Source: Wenzhouxiangella sp. XN79A
GTDB taxonomy: Bacteria > Pseudomonadota > Gammaproteobacteria > Xanthomonadales > Wenzhouxiangellaceae
Assembly (NCBI RefSeq): GCF_012272825.1
Contig: NZ_JAAWWS010000146.1
Span: forward strand, 1-64,000
Direction: 5' to 3'
DNA length: 64,000 nucleotides
The translations under genes and the position numbers were made by a program. The notes beneath the pieces are model-generated. The model was not told the DNA's origin and did not search any database. It saw nothing but the letters and a program-made list of their open reading frames with translations. Positions 25,408 through 34,794 of this stretch are shown here, piece by piece. The stretch's first letter is position 1. Each line of letters opens with the position of its first letter.

Positions 25408-26682
25408 ATGACCACACGACTGCTCGCCGTCGGCGACATGCATCTGGGCCGCAGACCGTCGCGGCTGCCGGACGAACTGGCGCGCGATGGCGCTGCCTAC
25501 GGCTCCGCCGAAGCCTGGGAACGGATCGTGCGCCACGCGATCGACCTCGGCGTCGACGCCGTGGCGCTGGCCGGCGACCTGGTCGACCGGGACGACGACT
25601 TCTTCGAGGCCTATCGACTGCTGAAGGATGGCATCGCGCGGCTGGGCCGCCACGGCATCCGCGTCGTCGGCGTCGCCGGCAATCACGACGTAGAGGTGCT
25701 GCCACGCCTGGTCGAGGAGCTGCCCGATTTCCATCTTCTCGGCGAGGGCGGCGAGTGGGCGAGGCTTGACGTGGGCGAAGGACTGACCCTGCACGGCTGG
25801 TCGTTCCCGACCCGACGGGTCGATCGGTCTCCGCTGGCCGGACACGCCTTCGACCGCGGCCCCGGGGTGAACCTGGGCCTGCTGCACTGCGACCGGGACG
25901 TGCGCGACTCGCGCTATGCGCCGGTCTCCTCGGCCGAACTCGATGCGGCCGGCCTGGACGGCTGGCTGCTCGGCCACATCCACGTGCCGGATGCGCTGAC
26001 CGCGCAACGACCCAGCGGCTATCTCGGCTCCATCACCGGCATGCACCCCGGCGAGCACGGCGCGCGAGGCCCGTGGCTGATCCGTGTCTCGGGCGGGCGA
26101 ATCGAGTCGGTCGAACAGCAGCGCCTGGCGCCCCTGCACTGGGCACGGATGACGCTGGACCTGACCGGTATCGAACGGGCCGAGGACGTGGAGAACCGCC
26201 TGCTGCGTGAACTGGAGTTGCTGGATGACGCCCTCGACGGCCACTTGATGCCGCCCGAAGCGCTCGGCATCCGACTGCGTCTGACCGGCAGCACCGACCG
26301 GACCAACGACGTGGCCGCCCACCTGGAGGAACTCGAGAAGCGCAACGTGTCGGGCCACGGCACCCGATTCGCGTTCATCGAGAAATTCGAGCTCCACACG
26401 AAACCCGAGCGCGACCTGCATCGCCTGGCCGAGGAGACGAACCACATCGGCCTGCTCGCCCGGCGGCTGCTGGCGCTCGATGGTGCGCCCGGGAATGACG
26501 CCCGACGCGAACTGATCGAACGGGCCCGGGATCGACTGCGCGGTACGACCGAGGAATCCCGATGGCGCAAGCTGGAATCGCCACCCCTGGACGACGAGGC
26601 GATCGCCGACCGGTTGCGTGGCTCCGCTTCCCGTCTGCTGGAGCGTCTGATCGAGCAGCAGAACAAGGAGGTGACGCAATGA
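25408..26682 (+). CDS. Mre11/SbcD-like metallophosphoesterase (nuclease)
   Basis: 424 residues. The five phosphoesterase blocks are in order: GDMHLG (7-12), GDLVDRDD (about 58), GNHD (about 91), LLHCDRD (about 157, replacing the more usual GHD/AH) and GHIHVPD (about 190). The C-terminal 200 residues match the capping and Rad50-binding region of YhaO/SbcD-type nucleases. Mre11 homologues are Mn2+-dependent DNA nucleases that act with a Rad50/SbcC partner. The partner gene overlaps it by 4 nt (ATGA). The host's housekeeping SbcCD would be expected elsewhere, so this is probably an accessory pair. Confidence 0.85.
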   Translation: MTTRLLAVGDMHLGRRPSRLPDELARDGAAYGSAEAWERIVRHAIDLGVDAVALAGDLVDRDDDFFEAYRLLKDGIARLGRHGIRVVGVAGNHDVEVLPRLVEELPDFHLLGEGGEWARLDVGEGLTLHGWSFPTRRVDRSPLAGHAFDRGPGVNLGLLHCDRDVRDSRYAPVSSAELDAAGLDGWLLGHIHVPDALTAQRPSGYLGSITGMHPGEHGARGPWLIRVSGGRIESVEQQRLAPLHWARMTLDLTGIERAEDVENRLLRELELLDDALDGHLMPPEALGIRLRLTGSTDRTNDVAAHLEELEKRNVSGHGTRFAFIEKFELHTKPERDLHRLAEETNHIGLLARRLLALDGAPGNDARRELIERARDRLRGTTEESRWRKLESPPLDDEAIADRLRGSASRLLERLIEQQNKEVTQ

Positions 26683-29600
26683 AACTGGCCCGCATCGACA
26701 TCCGCAGCATGCCCGGCATCGGCCGGGGCTTCTCCATCGACGAGTTCGACGCCTGCACCAACTTCATCACCGGCCCGAACGGCATCGGCAAGAGCAGCGT
26801 CATCCGGGCCCTGCGCTATCTGCTGAACCCCGGCAAGGGCGACCCGCGAGATATTTCGCTGACCGCTGAATTCCACGACGGCGGATCGATCTGGACGGTC
26901 CACCGCAATGGAAGCAGCCCACCTGCGTGGGAGCGCGACGGACGGCCCGCCGAGCCGCCGCCACTGCCGATCGATGCGATCGCCAGCCACCTCATCGGCG
27001 TCGAGGACCTGATGAAGGTACAGGGCACCGACGAGCAGCGACTCGCGGCGGCGCTGCTTCGCGAACTGCAGGGCGGATTCGATCTCGAAGCGCTCCGGAA
27101 CGAGCAGGAGCGGCAATCGAAGGTCGGAACTGCCCAGAACCGCGCGCTGGAAGCTGCCGAGACGCAGCTCAGGGATGTCGAGCGCGAGCAGGCGCAGATC
27201 TTCAGGGACCAGCAACGGCTGCCGGAGCTCGAAGAAGGGATCCGAGACGCCGAGGGTGCTGCCCGCGATACCGATCGGCTCCGCCAGGCCCGCGAACTCC
27301 TCGTCGCGCGTCGCGAACTGACCGGCCTCGAAGAGCGGCGCCAGCGCCTCCCCGAAGGCATGGACCGGCTGCGGGGCCACGAACTCACTCGACTGGACGA
27401 ACTGGACGAGCGCCTGCGCCGCATCGCCGACGAGCAGCGCGAGCGGGAACGAACGCTTCAGGACGCGCGGCAGGCCCTCGCATCGACGGATCTCGAAGAC
27501 GAGCGCCCCGGAGCCGAAGAACTGGACCTGACGCAGGAACGACTGAGGCAGCTCGGGAACCTGGAAGAGAAGCTGACCGAGCAGCGGGCCACCGTCACCG
27601 AGGCCCGGACCCGCAGCCGGAGCGCGCGCGAACGCCTCGGTTCGAGGACCGACGAAGCGGCAGCGCTGCCCCGGATCGACGAGGACAGCGTCTCGAAGGC
27701 GCGCGAACTGGTCGGCCGCATCGACAGCGCCGAGCGGCGCCGCAGCGAGTACGAGAGCCTGCTTCGGGAGCGGACCGAGGAGACCGCGGGCGCCGACGCA
27801 GATTCACTGGTTCGCGGCACCACGCTGCTGCGCGACTGGCTCGCCGCACCCGTAGCGGGCAGCGTGGCCGGGAACCGCCCGCCCTGGCTCGGAATCGGCA
27901 TCGCGGTGCTCGGTGCGGCCGCTGCGGCAGCGCCGGGCCTGGGCGCACCCGGCTGGCTGGGCCTCGTCGGCGCGGGCCTGGTGGTGGTCGGCCTGGTGCT
28001 GGTCGGAATGACGCGCCCGCGCACGACCGCGAGCCCGGCCGACGCCGAGGCGGAAAAGTACCGTGCCCTGCAACTGCCGCAGCCCGAGCGCTGGGACCGC
28101 GACTCGGTGCGACAACTGCTGGCCGACCTCGACCGCAGGCTCGCCGCGCGGAAGGTCGAGGACGAACGCGGGCAGCGACGCGAAGGCTGGCGTAAGGAAA
28201 TGGAACGCGCGGAGCGCGAACTCGGAGCACTGGAAACCCAGCGAGAGGCCCTGGCGACCGAACTCGGATTCGACCCCGCTCTGCTGCGCGAGCACGGCGA
28301 CTTCCTGGGGCGCCTGCACGCCTGGCAGCAGGCCGTCGATTCGAAGAACGTGGCCGAAGCACGGGCCGAAGCACTGGAGCGCGAGCACACTGGGACGCGA
28401 GAACTCGTCACCGACTTCCTCGCCGGCCGACCGGGTGTACCGGAGACGCTGCCGACGCGTCATGACGAACTGACCGCCGTGTTCGAGGAACTGCGCGAGC
28501 GCTGCCGTCGGGCCGAGGAGGCGCAACGGACCATCGACAGCACCCGCCGGGAACTGAAGGGTCTGCGCGAACGCGCCGAAACCGAAGCACGGAGCCGCGC
28601 GGCCGTGTATCGCGATGCCGGGCTGGAGGACGGTCAGCGCCGCGAGCTGGAGGAGCGCATGGAGCGGCTCGACGACTGGCAGGCGCTCGACCGGGACCTC
28701 GACGGCGCCCGGCGCATCGTCGACGATCGGCGCGCGAAGCTCCAGGATCATCCCGAGCTGATCGAGATGGCGGAACGTGGTGCACTGGAAGACCTCGAGC
28801 GCCGTCTCGAGGACGCGGTGCGAAAGAGCGAGGGACTGGAAGGACTGAAGGATGAGCGGGCCCGGATCCAGGAACGGGTCCGAGTCGCGGAATCCCGGCA
28901 CGATCGCGAGTCCGCGCTGGCCGAGGTCCGCGCCCGTCAGGAAGAGCTCGAAGACGTGCGCGAACGTGTTCTGGACGCGGATACCTGGCACTTCCTGATC
29001 GAACAGATCGAGGACGAGTACCGTTCCGAGAAGGAACCCCCGGTGCTCGAAGCCGCCCGCGACCACTTCCGCCGGTTCACCCACGGCCAGTGGGAGCTCG
29101 ACCTCGACAAGGACGGCGACGATGCCTTCCGGGCGCGCGACACCGTGCAGGAGAAGTGGCGCCGCCCCGCGGAACTGTCCACCGCCACGCGCATGCAGCT
29201 GCTGCTGGCGCTGCGCATGGCGCATGCGCAGGTATCCGAGGGCCGGAGCACCGAGGACGGGCATGGCGCAGCGCTGCCCCTGCTGATCGACGAAGCGCTG
29301 ACCACCAGCGACCACGAACGGGCCGGCGTCATCCTGCGCAACTTCGACCAGCTGGCCGCCGAAGGCCGCCAGATCATCTACCTGGCCGCCGGCGATCACG
29401 AGCACCGCCTGTGGGCACACGCCACCGGCCACGCGCCGAAGCGCATCGACCTGGGCGAGATCCGGGGACGGACGGATCGGTCCGCTTCGCCGGACTTCGA
29501 ACCGCCTGCGAAGCGGGAGATTCCGGAACCCGGCGATCGCTCCCCGGCCGACTACGCGAAGGCGCTCGACGTGCCGGCGATCGACCCGGGGGCCGAGCCC

Positions 29601-30185
29601 GGCGGAATCCACGCCTTCCACCTGCTGCACGACGAACTGCAACTGCTGCACGCACTGATGCAGGACTGGCGCATCGACAAACTGGGCCAGCTGGAATCCC
29701 TGCTGGAATCCGCCGCAGCCGCACGCGCGATCCCGGACGGCGATCTGCGCGAAACCCTGCGCGAGCGCTGCCGGATCACCCGGGACTGGGTGGACGCCTG
29801 GCGCGTCGGGCGGGGCCGGTCCGTCACCCGTGAGACGCTCGAGCTGGCGAAGGAAGCCGGCGCCCTGTCCGACAGGAACATCGAGGGCGTCGCTCACTGC
29901 GCGGAAGAGTGCGGCTGGAACGCCCAAGCCCTGCTCGAACGGCTGGAAGAGCCGTTCGACTGGGACGCGGACACCCATCGTCGATTGAATGCCCCCAAAC
30001 GCAAGGAACTCGCCGAACTCCTTCGCGAGCAGGGCTACGTCGACGACCGCGAGCCGCTGACCGCCGATGCCCGACGCCAGCGCGTGCTGCTCCGGCTCGA
30101 TCGGAACACGCCCGTGGCGAGCGCGCAGGCACAGGTGGATTGGTTGGAGGGTGCAAGCCACAACCATGTTCGCCCACCAGCCTGA
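26679..30185 (+). CDS. Rad50/YhaN-like SMC ATPase with membrane hairpin and C-terminal extension
   Basis: 1168 residues; start overlaps the upstream stop and has AAGGAGGTG. Walker A GPNGIGKSS lies at about 32-40; the signature LSTATRMQLLLALR and Walker B LPLLIDEAL lie near 830-870. Between them are long coiled coils, interrupted at about 405-450 by two hydrophobic helices (IGIAVLGAAAAAAPG and VGAGLVVVGLVLVG), a feature of the YhaN branch. After the ATPase core there is an extra helical part of about 240 residues (from about 925) that I do not recognise. It should form a DNA-processing complex with the Mre11-like protein. Confidence 0.85.
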   Translation: MKLARIDIRSMPGIGRGFSIDEFDACTNFITGPNGIGKSSVIRALRYLLNPGKGDPRDISLTAEFHDGGSIWTVHRNGSSPPAWERDGRPAEPPPLPIDAIASHLIGVEDLMKVQGTDEQRLAAALLRELQGGFDLEALRNEQERQSKVGTAQNRALEAAETQLRDVEREQAQIFRDQQRLPELEEGIRDAEGAARDTDRLRQARELLVARRELTGLEERRQRLPEGMDRLRGHELTRLDELDERLRRIADEQRERERTLQDARQALASTDLEDERPGAEELDLTQERLRQLGNLEEKLTEQRATVTEARTRSRSARERLGSRTDEAAALPRIDEDSVSKARELVGRIDSAERRRSEYESLLRERTEETAGADADSLVRGTTLLRDWLAAPVAGSVAGNRPPWLGIGIAVLGAAAAAAPGLGAPGWLGLVGAGLVVVGLVLVGMTRPRTTASPADAEAEKYRALQLPQPERWDRDSVRQLLADLDRRLAARKVEDERGQRREGWRKEMERAERELGALETQREALATELGFDPALLREHGDFLGRLHAWQQAVDSKNVAEARAEALEREHTGTRELVTDFLAGRPGVPETLPTRHDELTAVFEELRERCRRAEEAQRTIDSTRRELKGLRERAETEARSRAAVYRDAGLEDGQRRELEERMERLDDWQALDRDLDGARRIVDDRRAKLQDHPELIEMAERGALEDLERRLEDAVRKSEGLEGLKDERARIQERVRVAESRHDRESALAEVRARQEELEDVRERVLDADTWHFLIEQIEDEYRSEKEPPVLEAARDHFRRFTHGQWELDLDKDGDDAFRARDTVQEKWRRPAELSTATRMQLLLALRMAHAQVSEGRSTEDGHGAALPLLIDEALTTSDHERAGVILRNFDQLAAEGRQIIYLAAGDHEHRLWAHATGHAPKRIDLGEIRGRTDRSASPDFEPPAKREIPEPGDRSPADYAKALDVPAIDPGAEPGGIHAFHLLHDELQLLHALMQDWRIDKLGQLESLLESAAAARAIPDGDLRETLRERCRITRDWVDAWRVGRGRSVTRETLELAKEAGALSDRNIEGVAHCAEECGWNAQALLERLEEPFDWDADTHRRLNAPKRKELAELLREQGYVDDREPLTADARRQRVLLRLDRNTPVASAQAQVDWLEGASHNHVRPPA

Positions 30186-30189
30186 TGCA

Positions 30190-30198
30190 GGGGGGGGG
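30190..30198 (+). repeat. Run of nine G residues after the SMC gene
   Basis: The homopolymer starts 5 bp after the stop codon of the SMC gene. It is outside any recognised frame. Such tracts slip readily. The remaining gap to 30330 has no gene; AGGGGAAGG ahead of 30330 is the next ribosome-binding site. Confidence 0.6.
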
Positions 30199-30329
30199 CG
30201 GCTTCGATCGGACGAGAAATCGACGGTGACGCCAACGCAATTCTGGAAAAACCGCACTGCTCCGCGCTACCATGCAGCGGGGAATGGCACCCTCGTCCGG
30301 AAACAAGGTGAGTAGCGAAGGGGAAGGCA

Positions 30330-31478
30330 ATGTCGGATTTCAGGCTTCCTGAATGGCAGGAGCTTTCGCGGGACGAGCAGATCCCGATCATCAACCTGCC
30401 CACGGACAAGACCTACTTCGTCCGTGGCGGACCCGGAACGGGAAAGAGCATCCTCGCGATCCACCGCGTGGCAAGGCTTCGCGATCTCGAACCCGACACG
30501 CCGGTCAAGCTGCTGGTCTACAACAAGCCGTTGCAGCTCCATCTCGATGACGCGCTGAATGCTGTCGGCCTTGGCTCGGGAACCGCTCAGACCTGTCACT
30601 CATGGCTCTGGCACATGACCCGATTCAAACCGCCCTCGAATGTCTGGAACTACGATTGGAAGCGGGTCCGCGAAATCATCGACAAGAAGGCCAACGGAAA
30701 CAAGATCATCGGGCACCTCATCATCGACGAGTGCCAGGATGTGCCCGCTCCCCTGCTGGAAATACTCGCGACCTGTTCCGAGAACGCGACCATTTTCGTG
30801 GATGACAAACAGGCCATCAGTGCATCGGCGAGGGAGCATGGACTCTGTCAACTTGCAGAGATCCGTACGATCTTCGATCAGGGGCCGAACCGGACGTTCG
30901 ATCTCAGTCGCAACTTCCGCAACAGCCAGCCGATTCTCGACGCGGCACACGCACTCCGACCTCCGCAGACCTACGAGATACCCGACAACGCGATTCGAAA
31001 GGAGGGTCCGAAACCTTCGCTACGACGAGCGGACATCGATGAGGTCGTCGAGCGGGTCGAGACCTATCATGCGAACAATCCGGCAGACAGGATCGCGATC
31101 GCTGTTCCTCGGAGTCGTTCGCGCGCACTTCTCGGCAAGCTCGAGGCCTCGGAAGTGCCGACGCAGTTCTACAGCAACAAGAACGCCAACGATGGCACCT
31201 ACAGCGCGACAGCCAAAGGGGCAACCGTACTTGCCCACGACATGATGAAGGGCCTCGAGTTCGACGCGGTCTTCATGCCGTTTCTCGAAACGCCGGAGCT
31301 TCATGCGGAAACCGACCCGGAACTGGTGGAGACCAACCAGAATCTCGTCTATGTCGTTGCCACGCGAGCACGAAGCTACCTGGAGTTTTCGCATTCGGAA
31401 GATCTTCCGACTTCATGGCTGACCCGAGCGCTCGAAAGAGCGTGCTCCGAGGGGCAGATACGCCGAGCTTCCGACTGA
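30330..31478 (+). CDS. Compact UvrD-like (SF1) helicase/ATPase
   Basis: 382 residues, half the usual UvrD length. Visible motifs: Walker A FVRGGPGTGKS (about 31-41), motif Ia LVYNKPLQLHL, Walker B LIIDECQDVPAPL (about 131), motif III VDDKQAIS, motif IV LSRNFRNS, and the C-terminal KGLEFDAVFMP and YVVATRARSYL. Accessory 1B/2B domains are missing or reduced. Likely an ATP-driven DNA translocase. It stands in the middle of the co-directional run from 25408 to 43779. Confidence 0.85.
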   Translation: MSDFRLPEWQELSRDEQIPIINLPTDKTYFVRGGPGTGKSILAIHRVARLRDLEPDTPVKLLVYNKPLQLHLDDALNAVGLGSGTAQTCHSWLWHMTRFKPPSNVWNYDWKRVREIIDKKANGNKIIGHLIIDECQDVPAPLLEILATCSENATIFVDDKQAISASAREHGLCQLAEIRTIFDQGPNRTFDLSRNFRNSQPILDAAHALRPPQTYEIPDNAIRKEGPKPSLRRADIDEVVERVETYHANNPADRIAIAVPRSRSRALLGKLEASEVPTQFYSNKNANDGTYSATAKGATVLAHDMMKGLEFDAVFMPFLETPELHAETDPELVETNQNLVYVVATRARSYLEFSHSEDLPTSWLTRALERACSEGQIRRASD

Positions 31479-31509
31479 AGCGACTTTGTGGACCAACCCG
31501 GAATACAAG

Positions 31510-33390
31510 ATGACCCTGATTACCGCCTGGCTGGAGATCGACACCAACAGACTTTCGGACTGCATCGTCGCGATGGTCTTTTCGGTCGATCCATCCTGCC
31601 GATCCTGGTCGAGGCTCGTCCTCGACGATACGGCTTCACCCGGAGACGCTCCCCCACTCGCCCATTCTTCGGAAAGCACCGCGATCGTCCGTTTCCAACT
31701 ACCCGGCGACATGGAGTGCGCGCTGGGCGATACGCTTCGACAGGTCGACTCGGTCGGCAACGCCGTCGGTTCGGCGAAGCCGGAACCATCAAGCAACAGA
31801 CCCCTTGTGACCGTCGCCGTTCCGTGTCTCCCTGCGGCATTTGCCAACGAGATCCACTTCTGTAACGAAAGGAGCGAGAAAGAGTTTCAAAGCACCCTGA
31901 GGCGCCTTCTCCCCGGCCGTGGCGAGTGGATCCGAACGCGCTCTTCGAGCGATGCCGGAAATGACGTTCCAGGCCCGGGTCCAGGTTCCACTTCCCTGCC
32001 CCCAGGCACGAGGGATCGAGCAGCGGAGAAACACGAAAGGCTTGCTGCTGCTGCCGCGACGACCGCTCTCCTCGCCAGAACCGAGATCGGTGATGCGCGG
32101 ACCGTCACCTTCGACATCGGCAGCGTCGCGCTTCTGAGACAGCTCGTTTCCGGCGATCCTTCGGTCCCCAAGCGGAAGCTGCTGGAAGCCGATGCAAAAG
32201 AACTCCTCAAACAGTTGCTGGCTGCTGCGAGGAAGCAGGATCTGAAGCCGGGCACAGCGCCGAGGGTGCTGCCGCCGGAAACATCGTTCGGACTGCAGGT
32301 TGCCGGGGCGCTCGAAGCCGAGCTGCGCGCAGTGGATCAGCCCGATGGTGCCCAGGCGGCCTTGCTCCCGGCGGACTCGAACAACAGCCGATCAGAGCCC
32401 GAATCCGTCGATCAGGCCCTGTTCACCCATATCTTCAAGAGCCTGGTCGACTCGGCGGAATTCCCCTCGACGGCCCGCTTGCTTGAAACCATCCGGTCAG
32501 CGGAACAGAGTCTTGCGGCTACGACACTCGATCACCCCGAAGCACAGGGACAGGCGACCGAGGCTCTCTCGGTCATCCTGGAGAACATCGAAACTGCAGA
32601 GCAGCGCGTCGACCACTTCGCGGAGCACTTCCATGACTTCCCGGCACTGGTCGGTGTTGCCTACGCGTTCTGGGGATGGTCCAGCAACCCGCTCCAGAAT
32701 TTCGAACAGCGGGTCCAGCTGCTGAAGGAGAAATCGCCCGGTGCTCATCAGGCCGCGCTAGCTCTTTTCGCGGCTGCCGCAGGCAGCAGCAGACTGCGGC
32801 CTGCCTACCTGCGGAGTCGACTCTGGATGGCAGTCTACCGATCGACCTGGACGCTCCTTCTTTCTCACAGGAACGAAGGGGATTCGAAGCGTGCTGGCAA
32901 GGCAAGATGGAACGTCACGCATGGAAACCTCGATCTGAAGGAAACCGGACCGGTGGTAGAAGTCAGGCTCGGCGAATTCGAGATTCCGCTCGGCCTGCAG
33001 ATCATCGATCATCGGCTTGTCGTCAAGAAGAAGGCCGAGGTACTGCTTCGTGGTCCACACGCTGCGGCGAAGGCCGCAGATGCGATCCTCGCCGCCGTAG
33101 ACGGTGTCCTGTCGGCGTTCACCCTCGACCTCAAGAAACTCGTCCGGAGGGATCTGACGATCGAGCTCGGCCGGAACGTAGTCGGCCGGATCTCCGGGTC
33201 CGCGATCACATTCGAGAATGTCGGAGAAAAGGAACTGACGACCGTTCTTCGCTGGGAGGACGCCGAACGGGCCGCAGAATTGCTATCCCGGGGAAAGGCA
33301 CTGGATCGCATCCTCGAAGGCCTCCCGGACTCGGTGCTCGAGAATCTCGCTTCCGAATTGAACGATCTGGCGCCGAAAACCACCAACTGA
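31510..33390 (+). CDS. Unrecognised 626-residue protein of the Argonaute-containing cluster
   Basis: The ATG at 31510 is taken as start; a TTG at 31486 would add 8 residues and neither has a strong ribosome-binding site. The N-terminal 120 residues are beta-rich (MTLITAWLEIDTNRL, CIVAMVFSVD, TAIVRFQLPGD). A Pro/Gly-rich linker sits near 160-180, then helical stretches (KRKLLEADAKELLKQLL and others). The C-terminal third is alpha/beta, ending LPDSVLENLASELNDL. No catalytic motif or membrane helix. The next gene starts 13 bp after the stop, so the two are cotranscribed. Confidence 0.7.
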   Translation: MTLITAWLEIDTNRLSDCIVAMVFSVDPSCRSWSRLVLDDTASPGDAPPLAHSSESTAIVRFQLPGDMECALGDTLRQVDSVGNAVGSAKPEPSSNRPLVTVAVPCLPAAFANEIHFCNERSEKEFQSTLRRLLPGRGEWIRTRSSSDAGNDVPGPGPGSTSLPPGTRDRAAEKHERLAAAAATTALLARTEIGDARTVTFDIGSVALLRQLVSGDPSVPKRKLLEADAKELLKQLLAAARKQDLKPGTAPRVLPPETSFGLQVAGALEAELRAVDQPDGAQAALLPADSNNSRSEPESVDQALFTHIFKSLVDSAEFPSTARLLETIRSAEQSLAATTLDHPEAQGQATEALSVILENIETAEQRVDHFAEHFHDFPALVGVAYAFWGWSSNPLQNFEQRVQLLKEKSPGAHQAALALFAAAAGSSRLRPAYLRSRLWMAVYRSTWTLLLSHRNEGDSKRAGKARWNVTHGNLDLKETGPVVEVRLGEFEIPLGLQIIDHRLVVKKKAEVLLRGPHAAAKAADAILAAVDGVLSAFTLDLKKLVRRDLTIELGRNVVGRISGSAITFENVGEKELTTVLRWEDAERAAELLSRGKALDRILEGLPDSVLENLASELNDLAPKTTN

Positions 33391-33402
33391 GCGACAGGAA
33401 TC

Positions 33403-34761
33403 ATGGCGAGCGCAACCCCGGCCACGGCGATCGAAACGCTCGAACGACTTCGAGCCGGCGGGCACTGGAAAACCGCGTTCGAGACCGCGCGGGCAGCAGA
33501 AGAGGGTGCACGCCCGGAGGGATGGAATGACGCCTCTCTGATCGACGTCTATCAGGAGTGCCTGGTCAGGGGACTGACGTTCGATTCGGATCCGGTCACG
33601 TTCCTCGACGCCTGCAGGAGACTGTCCCGACTCCTGTTCCGTTACGGAAGGTCGCGAGAAGCGAGCAACTACCTCCTGCTCCTGCGCGATCTCTCTGCCG
33701 ACAAGGCAAGCGTTCCGCCGTGGGCGTGGGCGTATTCCGCGAAACTGGCGTATCAGGAGGACCTCGACTACTGCATCCGTAAACCCCGCGAGGTCACCGA
33801 GCCGATCGAGAATGCGCTTTCAGCGAATCCCGAAAGCGCCCAGGCGTCAGCGGTGCTGGCCGATTTCATCAACACCGCGACCCGGCGCCTCTCGGAACAG
33901 GCCGATGGACGACTGGCCGAGAATCTTTCGGCCGAAGTCACCCGATTTCTCGATGGCCGACCCCTTCCCGACAGAGGGCGGATCGAGGAAGCGCTGGCTC
34001 GCCTCGATCGGCTCACCGACGGAATCGAGGGCCCTGCGGCAGAACCGGACATCGAGCCCGATCGGGACCGGACCGAAGCACGGGAATGGCAAGCAGAGGT
34101 CGACGCACTCGGGGAACGACTCGCCCGCGCAACCGAATCGGCCGACGAGCTCGAAGCGCGCAATACGACGCTCGAAAACGAGAATCAGGAGCTTCGCTTG
34201 CAGCTTCACATGCTGCGGGAACAGGCCGATCAGCGATCGACGTCGGTGGGCCGACTGACCGATCTGATCCTGCGTCTCGAGGATCGCCTGAAGGCACTGG
34301 AACACGACTGGAAATCTGCGCAGCAGAGCACGCCCGTCGAAACTCCGCCGGAGGAACCCGCTGCTCCGGAGCCATCGGGGGAGCTCCTGCCTCGACGCTC
34401 CCGCATCGTGGTCGTGGGCGAGTCGCGGGTCGCCGAGCCGCAATTGGCCGGCATCTGCAAGAGCCTGGGCATCGAGAAGGACCGGGTCGAGTTCCACCTT
34501 TCCTACAAGGCGTTCGACACACTCGATATCAACACCTTGCAGTACAACGATTCCGTAGCGGGCATCCTGATCGGGCCCGTTCCGCACAAGGTGCCGGGAA
34601 TGGATGATCCCGCTCAGGCCCTGCTGACGAAGGAGGGCTTTCCGCCTACCGTGAAGATCCTGAACAGCAGCGGCGTGCTGAAGATCACGAAATCGTCCTT
34701 CCGGGAGTCTCTCCGCGGCCTGCTCACCCTGATCGCATCGGTGGAGCCCGGTGGCAACTGA
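33403..34761 (+). CDS. Helical/coiled-coil protein with a C-terminal Rossmann-like domain
   Basis: 452 residues. The first 170 residues look like TPR-type helical repeats (LERLRAGGHWKTAFETARAA, then ACRRLSRLLFRYGRSREA). A coiled coil runs from about 225 to 315. The C-terminal 105 residues are alpha/beta: RIVVVGESRVAEPQLAGICK, then LGIEKDRVEFHL, AGILIGPVPHKVPG and VLKITKSSF. They resemble an uncharacterised small domain seen in many bacterial and phage proteins, distantly DUF2325-like in outline. Likely a scaffold or sensor for its neighbours. The PIWI gene starts 33 bp downstream. Confidence 0.7.
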   Translation: MASATPATAIETLERLRAGGHWKTAFETARAAEEGARPEGWNDASLIDVYQECLVRGLTFDSDPVTFLDACRRLSRLLFRYGRSREASNYLLLLRDLSADKASVPPWAWAYSAKLAYQEDLDYCIRKPREVTEPIENALSANPESAQASAVLADFINTATRRLSEQADGRLAENLSAEVTRFLDGRPLPDRGRIEEALARLDRLTDGIEGPAAEPDIEPDRDRTEAREWQAEVDALGERLARATESADELEARNTTLENENQELRLQLHMLREQADQRSTSVGRLTDLILRLEDRLKALEHDWKSAQQSTPVETPPEEPAAPEPSGELLPRRSRIVVVGESRVAEPQLAGICKSLGIEKDRVEFHLSYKAFDTLDINTLQYNDSVAGILIGPVPHKVPGMDDPAQALLTKEGFPPTVKILNSSGVLKITKSSFRESLRGLLTLIASVEPGGN

Positions 34762-34794
34762 CCGGGAACAGCCCGTACCGAAGGTGACACAGGA

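Noticed and set aside
30190-30198. Phase-variable poly-G tract
   Set aside because: It lies after the SMC stop and outside any frame or promoter element, so slippage would not obviously switch a gene.
27804-30257. 817-residue minus-strand frame opposite the SMC gene
   Set aside because: High-GC codon-phase shadow; the plus strand carries Walker A, signature and Walker B motifs.
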